Assembly (NCBI GenBank): GCA_043721775.1 | Contig: JAYSQA010000190.1 | Coordinates: 1-8,820, forward strand | DNA from: Stagnihabitans sp043721775 | GTDB taxonomy: Bacteria > Pseudomonadota > Alphaproteobacteria > Rhodobacterales > Rhodobacteraceae | Direction of reading: 5' to 3' | Length of the DNA: 8,820 bases | Shown: positions 1-7,108 of the stretch, piece after piece | Layout: each line of letters starts with the position of its first letter | How positions within the stretch are numbered: the stretch's first letter is position 1 | Notes under the pieces: model-generated | The model's database searches: none | Told to the model about the DNA's origin: nothing | What the model saw: the letters and a program-made list of their open reading frames with translations, nothing else | Translations under genes and position numbers: made by a program

Positions 1-602
1 GGTTGGACAAACTTGGCCATGCGCCCGGCACGATCGACGGCCGCTGGGGCGAGCGGACCGCTCGTGCCTTGCGGCAACTGATTGCCGCCAACGGTCGCGC
101 GGCTTCTGTTGCACCACAAGGCCCGTTGCCCTGGATCACCGAAGCGAAAACTGCCCTCGGCCGCAATGAGGCCCGCGACCGCACTTGGCTGATGGACTGG
201 CTGAAGCGCGATGGCCGCAGTTTGGGCGATCCGGCCAAGAACCCCTGGTGCGGAGATTTCGTCGAAACCTGCATTCGCATGGGGTAGCCGGATGAACCCC
301 TGCTGGGCGCGTTTGGTGCCAATCTCTACTGGGCGCGCAACTGGTTGCTGTTCGGGCAGGAAACCAAGCCGGTCACCGGCGCGGTGCTGATCTTTGAGCG
401 CGGCGCCGGCGGCCATGTCGGCTTCGCCTTGGGCCAGGATGACACGCTTTTCTGCGTGCTGGGCGGCAACCAATCCGACGCTGTCACCATCGCCCGCATC
501 GGCAAATCCCGCCTGCTCGGCGCGCGCTGGCCCGCGACCTACCCACCCCGCCTGCCGACCATGAAGCCGGGCGAATTCCTCGCCACCACCAATGAAATCT
601 GA
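1..602 (+). pseudogene. Phage-type lysin, peptidoglycan-binding plus CHAP-like TIGR02594 domain, interrupted by TAG, 5' partial
   Basis: The frame is open to the left edge, so the N-terminus lies outside the window. The first visible 30 or so residues (GTIDGRWGERTARAL) look like the second half of a PG_binding_1 repeat, which anchors enzymes to murein. After a linker comes a TIGR02594/CHAP-like hydrolase domain: the candidate catalytic Cys is in NPWCGDFV (bases about 244-264), the His in GGHVGF (about 409-426) and the Asn in GGNQSD. A TAG at 285-287 splits the domain between Cys and His. Translation resumes in the same frame with PDEPLLGAFGAN and continues to the TGA at 600-602, so this is a point nonsense change, not a frameshift. 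Related proteins, as I recall them, read LPDEP here, so TTG (Leu) to TAG is a one-base explanation. A holin-like gene follows 13 bases later, as expected for a lysis cassette. The product is probably inactive; a sequencing error cannot be excluded. Confidence 0.75.
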
Positions 603-615
603 ACAGGAGAACACG

Positions 616-783
616 ATGATGAAACCTGCAATTCTGGCGCTGATCCGCCAAATCCTGACCGTCGCGGGCACCGCGCTGGTTGCCAAGGGTCTTGTCCAAG
701 CCTCTGATCTGGAGCCAGTGATCGGTGCGCTGCTGACCATCGGCTCGGCAGTCTGGTCCGTCGCCGACAAACGTGGGAGATGA
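616..783 (+). CDS. Small membrane protein, putative phage holin (Pam3-gp28-like)
   Basis: This encodes about 55 residues starting MMKPAILALIRQ. The ATG at 616 is preferred because AGGAGA (605-610) sits at proper ribosome-binding distance; an ATG at 592 would overlap the preceding gene. The protein has a hydrophobic helix (about residues 5-24), a short polar turn (QASDLEP) and a second hydrophobic stretch (VIGALLTIGSAVWSV), ending in the basic tail DKRGR. This size and two-helix layout match the Pam3-gp28 family of putative phage holins, which are thought to form lesions in the inner membrane that let the lysin reach the wall. The lysin-like gene directly upstream supports this role. Since that lysin is interrupted, the pair is probably a relic. 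The family assignment is from memory of typical sequences; the membrane topology is visible directly. Confidence 0.65.
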   Translation: MMKPAILALIRQILTVAGTALVAKGLVQASDLEPVIGALLTIGSAVWSVADKRGR

Positions 784-835
784 CCAATTGTGCGGCCAAG
801 GTATGCTGCGTAATTTCGCTCATATTCCCGCCCAC

Positions 836-849
836 TTGATCCATGTCAA
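836..849. promoter_or_regulatory. FNR/FnrL-type operator and promoter for the universal stress protein operon
   Basis: TTGATccatGTCAA matches the FNR/Anr consensus TTGAT-N4-ATCAA at 9 of 10 specified bases. Its centre is 842.5. If FNR acts at the usual -41.5 position, transcription would start near 884, and a weak -10-like TAGCGT lies at 872-877 where expected. That gives a leader of about 115 bases before the ATG at 999. FNR senses oxygen through a [4Fe-4S] cluster and activates at low oxygen. Apart from this site, the 215-base gap between the holin-like gene and the stress protein shows nothing else I can support. Confidence 0.75.
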
Positions 850-998
850 CGCTTATGGCCACCGGAACCCGTAGCGTCCCAGACGTGCAGTTTGATTTTC
901 GGTGACGTCGTTCTGATGATCCCCAGTGGTCTCATCGGCACTTTTTTTCTTGAGAGTCATTCTCCGAACGCCCCACCCCTGACACCGAAGGACACTCC

Positions 999-1835
999 AT
1001 GACCATCGAAATCCTCGTGCCGTTGCATACCTACCCCGACGGGAACTCTGTCAACATCACCGCTCATGTCGGTGCAATTGCCAGGCACTTGGGCGCGGAT
1101 GTTCATGGGCTTGTTCTGAACGCCACGTTTCCGCCAGCCTCGTCGCTGATGGGCAACATGATTATAAATGTCGACATCATGGTGCGTGAAGTGACGGCCA
1201 AGTGCCATGCCCGGGGTGCGGTGCTGGTGCGCGCGATGGAAGCGGCCCTTAAACCGATTGGCATCAATTTTCGCAGCACACAGCTTGACTGCACCATGGG
1301 AACCATTGGCGGTGCTGCCGAGACATATGCACGCTACTGTGATCTGATCGTGACCGGGCTTGGTGCCAACGACGTGTCGATGGAGGCGACTGCCGAAACC
1401 GTGGTATTCGGATCAGGCCGCCCGACTCTTCTGGTCCCGCAAGACGCAGATCCATCGCAATACCAGCATGCCGTGATTGCATGGGATGGCAGCCGAGTCG
1501 CCACGCGTGCCGTGGCAGATGCGCACAAATTTCTGCGTCTTGCAAAAACTGTGACAATCGCCGTAGTCACAGATGAGAAGTTGCTGCCAGAAGGAAATCC
1601 GGGCCTGAAACTGGTCGATTACCTCGACCGACACAATATCAATTCGACGGTATTGCTGGTCGAGGCCAAGCGTCGGCCAATCGCCCAGGTGCTGCAGGAC
1701 CATGCACTTGAAATCGGGGCCGACATGATGGTCATGGGGGCCTTTGGCCATTCCCGGATGCGCGATTTCGTGATGGGCGGGGCCACCACGGGCATTCTGC
1801 GCGATCTGAAACTGCCGGTGTTGCTGTCACATTAA
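999..1835 (+). CDS. Universal stress protein, tandem two-domain (UspA family)
   Basis: This 278-residue protein has two USP domains. The first starts MTIEILVPLHT and spans about residues 1-150. The second starts near YQHAVIAWDGS (about 157) and runs to the end. The second carries the ATP-binding pattern G-2x-G-9x-G: Gly247, Gly250 and Gly260, followed by GAT, as in nucleotide-binding USPs. The first domain lacks a clear copy, which is common in tandem USPs. The start is set by GAAGGA at 987-992, six bases before the ATG. USPs are cytoplasmic proteins that aid survival under starvation, oxidative stress and oxygen limitation; the exact client is unknown. The FNR-type operator upstream fits induction at low oxygen. 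It appears to head an operon with the dehydrogenase and acyltransferase genes, although 413 bases separate it from the next secure gene, so an internal promoter is possible. Confidence 0.92.
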   Translation: MTIEILVPLHTYPDGNSVNITAHVGAIARHLGADVHGLVLNATFPPASSLMGNMIINVDIMVREVTAKCHARGAVLVRAMEAALKPIGINFRSTQLDCTMGTIGGAAETYARYCDLIVTGLGANDVSMEATAETVVFGSGRPTLLVPQDADPSQYQHAVIAWDGSRVATRAVADAHKFLRLAKTVTIAVVTDEKLLPEGNPGLKLVDYLDRHNINSTVLLVEAKRRPIAQVLQDHALEIGADMMVMGAFGHSRMRDFVMGGATTGILRDLKLPVLLSH

Positions 1836-1973
1836 CTCCCATCGCTTGCGCCGTAGGTAGCGCCCATTGGCTCTGAAACTTTCCACTTTGTCAGAAAGGT
1901 AAAGCGCTTTGAATACCAATGTACCAGGCATGAAGGCCGTCGACGTCGGTCGACCCGGCTGTTTCGTTGCTAT
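1836..1973. other. Intergenic stretch after the stress protein gene, with a small GTCGAC inverted repeat
   Basis: No convincing gene is seen here. GTCGAC occurs at 1939-1944 and again at 1949-1954 with a four-base spacer. GTCGAC is self-complementary, so the pair can form a six-base stem. No T-run follows, so it is not a good terminator. No second FNR-type site was found here. Confidence 0.4.
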
Positions 1974-2258
1974 GTGTTGGCTCTGTTGATGCGCATAGCT
2001 GTCATTGGGGCCGGTGTCTGGGCCCGCCCGGCATCAGGACTGATCATGGCGCGCCATGCCGATGCCGTATCCGGCGAGATGTTGAACGTGGTTGAGGATC
2101 TGCGCATGATCGTTCGGTTTGAACCGGGTAGCGCCCCTGATCTTGAAGCATTGTGGGCTGCCGTGACCGCAGCTGTTTTCCGATGAACGGCAGGGCCGGG
2201 CTTTGGCCATTTCCTGAAATACTTCGCCAAACCCGAAGGGGCCGATAAATGCAAATGA
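1974..2258 (+). pseudogene. Small reading frame of unknown function, interrupted by TGA and overlapping the dehydrogenase start
   Basis: A frame opens at GTG 1974 or ATG 1989 (MRIAVIGAGVWAR) and runs to a TGA at 2184-2186, giving 65-70 residues. The same frame continues without a gap through GPGFGHFLKYFAKPEGADK to a TGA at 2256-2258. That end overlaps the first ten bases of the alcohol dehydrogenase gene, an arrangement typical of translationally coupled genes in an operon. The sequence on both sides of the internal TGA looks protein-like, so the simplest reading is one gene of about 90 residues broken by a nonsense change, for example CGA to TGA. I do not recognise the family. No strong ribosome-binding site precedes either start, and the frame is open upstream to 1857, so the true start is unclear. 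It could be a fragment of a longer lost gene or a chance frame. Confidence 0.35.
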
Positions 2259-3322
2259 TGCGCGCTGCCATTTTCGTTGGACCGGGCCGGATCGTGCTCG
2301 AAGACAAACCCATCCCCAATGTCGGGCCGTTGGACGCTCTGATCCGGATCACCACCACCACCATCTGCGGCACCGATGTGCACATTCTGAAAGGTGAGTA
2401 TCCGGTCGCGCGCGGTCTGACAATCGGCCACGAGCCGGTTGGCATCATCGAGAAACTCGGCTCCGCCGTGACGGGGTTCAGCGAAGGGCAGCGGGTGATT
2501 GCGGGGGCGATCACGCCGAGCGGCCATAGCAATGCTTGCCAGTGCGGGCAGGCGTCGCAGGATCGGCACGGCTCACCCCATGGCTGGAAAGCGATGGGGG
2601 GCTGGAAGTTCGGCAACACCATTGACGGCGCGCAGGCCGAATATCTGCTGGTGCCCGACGCGATGAGCAATCTGGCCCCTATCCCGGACGGTCTGACCGA
2701 CGAACAGGTGTTGATGTGCCCTGATATCATGTCGACAGGCTTCAGTGGCGCGGAACGGGCCGGGATCAGGATCGGCGACATGGTGGCGATCTTTGCCCAG
2801 GGGCCGATTGGTCTGTCGGCGACGGCGGGGGCAAAGCTGATGGGCGCATCGACAATCATTGCGGTTGACGCCTTGCCGAACCGGCTGGCAATGGCACAAC
2901 GGTTGGGAGCGGATTACGTGGTGGACTTCACCAAGGTTGACCCGGTGGAGGAGATCATGCGCCTCACAGGCGGGCGCGGCGTCGATGTCGCGATCGAAGC
3001 GTTGGGAACCCAAGGCACGTTCGAGGCCTGTCTGCGGGTGCTGCGGCCGGGCGGAACCCTGTCAAGTCTCGGGGTCTATTCCGCCGGTCTGACCATCCCG
3101 GTCGGGGCCTTTGCCGCCGGTCTGGGCGATCACACCATCGTCACCTCGCTGTGCCCGGGGGGCAAGGAGCGGATGCGCCGCCTGATGGCGATCATCGAAA
3201 CCGGGCGGGTCGATCTGGGTGCAATGGTCACGCACCGGTTCAAACTGGATGATATCGACGCCGCCTATGAGTTGTTCAGCAACCAGCGCGACGGGGTGTT
3301 TAAGGTGGCGATCACGCCGTAA
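2249..3322 (+). CDS. Zinc-dependent NAD(P) alcohol dehydrogenase (medium-chain family)
   Basis: This 357-residue protein is of normal length for the medium-chain dehydrogenase/reductase family. The N-terminal catalytic domain has the zinc ligands Cys40 (in ICGTD), His61 and Glu62 (in GHEPVG), and Asp159 (in CPDIMSTG). Asp as a zinc ligand at this position is characteristic of the secondary alcohol dehydrogenases of Clostridium and Thermoanaerobacter. The Rossmann cofactor fold follows, with QGPIG at 184-188. The structural-zinc lobe is reduced to Cys97 and Cys99, so a four-cysteine site cannot form. The expected reaction is reversible oxidation of a primary or secondary alcohol to an aldehyde or ketone with NAD(P), in the cytoplasm. 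The start is supported by GAAGGGG (2235-2241), about seven bases before the ATG. It overlaps the end of the broken frame upstream and lies 24 bases before the acyltransferase gene, so the two are probably co-transcribed. Substrate and cofactor preference cannot be read from the sequence. Confidence 0.9.
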   Translation: MQMMRAAIFVGPGRIVLEDKPIPNVGPLDALIRITTTTICGTDVHILKGEYPVARGLTIGHEPVGIIEKLGSAVTGFSEGQRVIAGAITPSGHSNACQCGQASQDRHGSPHGWKAMGGWKFGNTIDGAQAEYLLVPDAMSNLAPIPDGLTDEQVLMCPDIMSTGFSGAERAGIRIGDMVAIFAQGPIGLSATAGAKLMGASTIIAVDALPNRLAMAQRLGADYVVDFTKVDPVEEIMRLTGGRGVDVAIEALGTQGTFEACLRVLRPGGTLSSLGVYSAGLTIPVGAFAAGLGDHTIVTSLCPGGKERMRRLMAIIETGRVDLGAMVTHRFKLDDIDAAYELFSNQRDGVFKVAITP

Positions 3323-3346
3323 GACCGGTAGCGAGGTTCCACCGCC

Positions 3347-4306
3347 ATGACGGTGTCCGATAAAGCTGTAACCGACCCGGCCCTGCGCTCGCAGCTTGAC
3401 AGGCTGCTGGCGCAGGTCGCAGCCCATGCGCCGATCCGCACCGGCATCGTCCATCCCTGCGATGCGGCCTCACTCGGCGGCGCGATGGAGGCCGCGCGAA
3501 TGCGGCTGATCGTGCCGGTGCTGATCGGACCCGCCGCCAAAATAGCAGCGGTGGCAGCACAGGCACGCGAGGATCTGACCGGGGTCGAGATTATTGCCAC
3601 AGCCCACAGCCACGCCGCCGCCGAGGCAGCCTGCCGGTTGGCGCGTACCGGCGTAGTTGAGGCGATCATGAAAGGCAGCCTACATACGGATGAGTTGATG
3701 GCCGCCGTGATTAACCGCGACACCGGCCTGCGTACTGACCGCCGGATGAGCCATGTGTTCATCTTCGATGTGCCGACCTATCCGCGCCCGCTGTACATCA
3801 GCGACGCGGCGGTCAATATCGCTCCTGATCTGGCGACAAAAAGGGACATCGTGCAGAATGCCATCGATTGCGCGCTGGCCTTGGGCACCGGTTTGCCGCG
3901 CGTGGCAATCCTTGCTGCGGTGGAAACCGTCGATCCGGACATGCCAGCCACTATTGATGCGGCGGCACTTGCCAAGATGGCGGATCGCGGCCAGATCATC
4001 GGCGGGCTGGTGGATGGGCCGCTGGCGTTTGACAATGCAATCTCGAAAACCGCCGCTGCGATTAAGCATATTGTTTCGGATGTGGCAGGCGTGGCCGATG
4101 TGCTGATCGTGCCCAATATCGAGGCCGGAAACATGATCGCCAAACAACTGACCTATCTGGCCAAAGCGCAGTCGGCGGGCATCGTGATGGGCGCGCGGGT
4201 ACCGATCATCCTGACCAGCCGCGCCGATGGTCTGCTATCGCGCTTGGCATCCTGCGCCGTGGCGGTGTTGGTCGCCCGGCACGAACGATCAAAGCCGCCC
4301 CGGTAA
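3347..4306 (+). CDS. Phosphate acetyl/butyryltransferase family acyltransferase
   Basis: This 319-residue protein matches the phosphate acetyl/butaryl transferase fold. It moves an acyl group between CoA and inorganic phosphate, giving acyl phosphate that a kinase can convert to ATP. Family-typical stretches are MKGSLHTDELM (108-118), VDGPLAFDNAIS (222-233), VPNIEAGNMIAKQL (255-268) and PIILTSRAD (286-294), in the usual order. Length and motifs fit the short stand-alone type, similar to phosphate butyryltransferase and to the C-terminal half of bifunctional enoyl-CoA hydratase/phosphate acetyltransferase proteins. The longer Pta with an N-terminal DRTGG region is excluded. The start has a modest GAGG at 3333-3336. 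It is the last gene of the operon, and no acetate or butyrate kinase lies in the window. With only 14 bases to the convergent ATPase stop, no terminator fits between them. The acyl chain length it prefers is not determinable here. Confidence 0.88.
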   Translation: MTVSDKAVTDPALRSQLDRLLAQVAAHAPIRTGIVHPCDAASLGGAMEAARMRLIVPVLIGPAAKIAAVAAQAREDLTGVEIIATAHSHAAAEAACRLARTGVVEAIMKGSLHTDELMAAVINRDTGLRTDRRMSHVFIFDVPTYPRPLYISDAAVNIAPDLATKRDIVQNAIDCALALGTGLPRVAILAAVETVDPDMPATIDAAALAKMADRGQIIGGLVDGPLAFDNAISKTAAAIKHIVSDVAGVADVLIVPNIEAGNMIAKQLTYLAKAQSAGIVMGARVPIILTSRADGLLSRLASCAVAVLVARHERSKPPR

Positions 4307-4320
4307 CGCGGGCTGATCGA

Positions 4321-7062
4321 CTATGGGTCCAGCGTGTGCAGCACGCCAAACCGGCGCATCAGCGCTTTCTCAATCTCCAGCACCAGCAGAACGCCAACGC
4401 CAATGCCAAGGATGACTGCACCTTCAAAGATCGTCAGCGTTGCGCTGTCGAAAAGGGAATGCATGAACGGTGCAAAAGTAAAGGCCAGCTGGGCCACAAT
4501 CACTACGCCCACCGCAACCAGCACCGCTGGCGTGCCAAGGGCGCCGCGCAGACTGAACGAGGTCATGTGTAGATAACGCACGTTGAACAGATAAAACACC
4601 TCCATCACCACCAGCGTGTTCACCACCATCGTGCGCGCGGCAGCCACACCGCGCCCGTTCAGCATGGCGTATTCGAAGATACCGAACGTCCCCGCCATGA
4701 ACAGCACCGACACAAACCCGATGCGCCACAGCAGGAACCGCGACAGCAGGGGGGCATCGCGCGGCCGTGGCGGGCGGCGCATCACGCCCGCCTCGGACGG
4801 CTCGAACGCCAGCACCAGCCCCAGCGTGATCGCCATCATCATGTTGACCCACAGGATCTGTACCGAGGTCATGGGCAGCGTCAGTCCCAGTACCAGCGCC
4901 AGCACCACGCCCAGGGCCACCCCGCCATTGGTGGGCAGCGTCCAGGCGATGACCTTGCGGATATTATCATACACCGTCCGCCCTTCATGCACCGCCGCGA
5001 CGATGGAGGCGAAGTTGTCGTCGAGCAGCACCATCAGCGCGGCCTCTTTGGCGGCCTCGCTGCCCTTATGTCCCATCGCAATGCCGACATCGGCCTGTTT
5101 CAGCGATGGCGCGTCATTGACCCCGTCGCCGGTCATCGCCACCACATGGCCGCCGACCTGCAACGCCCTTACAAGGCGCAGCTTATGTTCCGGGCTGGTG
5201 CGGGCAAAGACGCTGACGGTTTCGACGGTCTGGCGCAGGTCGTCGTCCGATAGGCCGTCAAGCTCTGCCCCGGTCATCACCTGCGGATTGTCGGCCAGGT
5301 TCAGTTGCCGCGCGATCGCCCCGGCGGTTCCCGCATGATCGCCAGTGATCATCTTGACCGCGATACCTGCCGCGCGGCATTCGGCGATGGCGGCAATCGC
5401 CTCGGGGCGCGGTGGGTCGATCAGGCCGGTGATGCCCAGAAATTCCAATCCTTGGTCGAGTGCCGCGAAACCCAGCCTTTCCGTCGCGGAGTCAGTACGC
5501 ATCGCGGCAAAGCCGAGAACGCGTTCGCCGTTGTCGCCCGCCGCTGCTATACGATCATGCCAATACGGGACGTCTGTTGGCTTGCCGTTGTCCCCCGCCT
5601 GCGTCTGGCACATCGCCAGCACCTGCTCTGGCGCACCTTTGACGAATATCCACACCTCGCCCGCGGAGTTGCGATGCAGCGTCGCCATGAAACGGTGTTG
5701 CGCATCGAAGGGAATTTCATCCAGGCGCAGCCATGCATTGCGCTCCGTTTCGGGGTGCAGGCCGGACTTGATCGCCAACGTCACCAGCGCGCCTTCCATC
5801 GGGTCGCCATGCACGCTCCATTGCCCACCAGATTCCACCAGCTGCGCATCGTTGCACAACAAAGCCGCCCGGATCAGATCGGCCTGCACCGCTTGGGAAC
5901 TCGCTGCTTCAGGACCAGTCAACTTGATCTGACCTTCCGGAGCATAGCCTGCCCCGTCCACCAGATATTCCGCCCCCGTCACCACAATCCGTCGCGCAGT
6001 CATTTCATTGCGGGTCAGCGTCCCGGTCTTGTCCGAACAGATCACGGACGTTGATCCCAGCGTTTCCACCGCAGGCAACCGCCGCACCACCGCATTGTGC
6101 CGCGCCATGCGCTGCACGCCAATTGCCAGCGTGATCGAAATAATCGCGGGCAAGCCTTCGGGCACGATGCCAACGGCAAGGGCCACTACCACCATCATCG
6201 CATCTGGCCACTGATAGCCGCGTACCAGAATGGAGTACGCAAACAGCAGCCCGGCCAAGCCGATTGCGAACCAGGTAACCAGCCTGCCAAACTGATTGAT
6301 CTGGCGCAGCAGCGGCGTGGTCTGGGTTTGCACCTGCCCGATCAGCGTGGCGATCCGGCCAATCTCGGTCTGGGCACCTGTCGTGACCGCAATGCCCGTC
6401 GCCTGGCCAGTGGCGATCAGCGTGCCGGAATACAGAATGCCTACCCGGTCCCCCAGCGGTGCGTCAACGGCAACCTCGGCCTCGCTCTTGGTCGCCGGAA
6501 GGGATTCCCCCGTCAGGATGGCCTCATCCGCGAGCAGATTGCGGGCCCGGATCAGCCGCAGGTCGGCAGGAGTTTTGTCGCCTGCCTCGACCGCCACAAG
6601 ATCGCCGGTGACGATATCCCGTGCATCTATTTTGTGACGTTTGCCGCCCCGCAACACAGTCGCATGCGGGGCAATCATATCCCGAATCGCCATCAGCGCT
6701 TGTTCCGCCTTGCCCTCTTGCACAAAGCCCACGCTTGCGTTGATCAGAACCACCGCGACAATGACGCCCGCATCGACGATATGGCCAAGAAGCCCCGCCG
6801 CCGCTGCCGCCGCCAACAGGAACCAGATCAACATATTGTTGAACTGCGCCAGAAAGCGCAGCACCGGATGGGTGCGCGGCGGTGCGGGCAACTGGTTCGG
6901 ACCGTTCAGGATCAGGCGGCGTGCCGCTTCTGCCGGGTCCAGACCTTCGGTACTTGTATCCAACGCCGCAAGAACCGCACCTACCGCCAAACTATGCCAC
7001 GGGCTTGCGCCGCTTGGCCCGGCATCACCTGGTTCAATCCGCATTCCGAGGGCAGTATTCAT
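4321..7062 (-). CDS. P-type cation-transporting ATPase, P2-like (SERCA/PMCA-type architecture)
   Basis: This inner-membrane pump couples ATP hydrolysis to cation movement. Counting from TTG at 7068 (915 residues), the domains run in order: cation-ATPase N-terminal region (about 20-90), actuator TGES (186-189), M4 PEGLP (303-307), phosphorylation site DKTGTLT with Asp346, nucleotide domain with KGAPE (477-481), MITGD (573-577), hinge TGDGVNDAP (646-654), and C-terminal membrane helices to about 897. I prefer the ATG at 7062 (913 residues): AAGGA lies six bases before it, whereas the TTG is almost on top of that site. The long actuator, the nucleotide domain and the absence of CPx or HMA motifs exclude P1B pumps. 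Comparison with SERCA ion ligands gives a mixed result. The M4 Glu and the M5 and M6 Asn are kept, while the M5 Glu is Val717 and the M6 Asp is Ala746. Substrate is therefore uncertain, and calcium transport should not be assumed. It lies 46 bases downstream of the deleted heavy-metal ATPase, probably in one operon. Confidence 0.93.
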   Translation of the reverse strand: MNTALGMRIEPGDAGPSGASPWHSLAVGAVLAALDTSTEGLDPAEAARRLILNGPNQLPAPPRTHPVLRFLAQFNNMLIWFLLAAAAAAGLLGHIVDAGVIVAVVLINASVGFVQEGKAEQALMAIRDMIAPHATVLRGGKRHKIDARDIVTGDLVAVEAGDKTPADLRLIRARNLLADEAILTGESLPATKSEAEVAVDAPLGDRVGILYSGTLIATGQATGIAVTTGAQTEIGRIATLIGQVQTQTTPLLRQINQFGRLVTWFAIGLAGLLFAYSILVRGYQWPDAMMVVVALAVGIVPEGLPAIISITLAIGVQRMARHNAVVRRLPAVETLGSTSVICSDKTGTLTRNEMTARRIVVTGAEYLVDGAGYAPEGQIKLTGPEAASSQAVQADLIRAALLCNDAQLVESGGQWSVHGDPMEGALVTLAIKSGLHPETERNAWLRLDEIPFDAQHRFMATLHRNSAGEVWIFVKGAPEQVLAMCQTQAGDNGKPTDVPYWHDRIAAAGDNGERVLGFAAMRTDSATERLGFAALDQGLEFLGITGLIDPPRPEAIAAIAECRAAGIAVKMITGDHAGTAGAIARQLNLADNPQVMTGAELDGLSDDDLRQTVETVSVFARTSPEHKLRLVRALQVGGHVVAMTGDGVNDAPSLKQADVGIAMGHKGSEAAKEAALMVLLDDNFASIVAAVHEGRTVYDNIRKVIAWTLPTNGGVALGVVLALVLGLTLPMTSVQILWVNMMMAITLGLVLAFEPSEAGVMRRPPRPRDAPLLSRFLLWRIGFVSVLFMAGTFGIFEYAMLNGRGVAAARTMVVNTLVVMEVFYLFNVRYLHMTSFSLRGALGTPAVLVAVGVVIVAQLAFTFAPFMHSLFDSATLTIFEGAVILGIGVGVLLVLEIEKALMRRFGVLHTLDP

Positions 7063-7108
7063 CTGCAATCCTTGCTTTCAATATCTCGCCGCATCGCCCC
7101 GCCGCGCA

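Noticed and set aside
2044..2859. Minus-strand open frame of 271 codons opposite the alcohol dehydrogenase
   Set aside because: It is a shadow of a gene with clear zinc-ligand and cofactor motifs. It also runs across the intergenic boundary, and its translation has no family resemblance.
4307..4320. Possible bidirectional terminator between the convergent operons
   Set aside because: Only 14 bases separate the two stop codons and they form no stem with a T-run.
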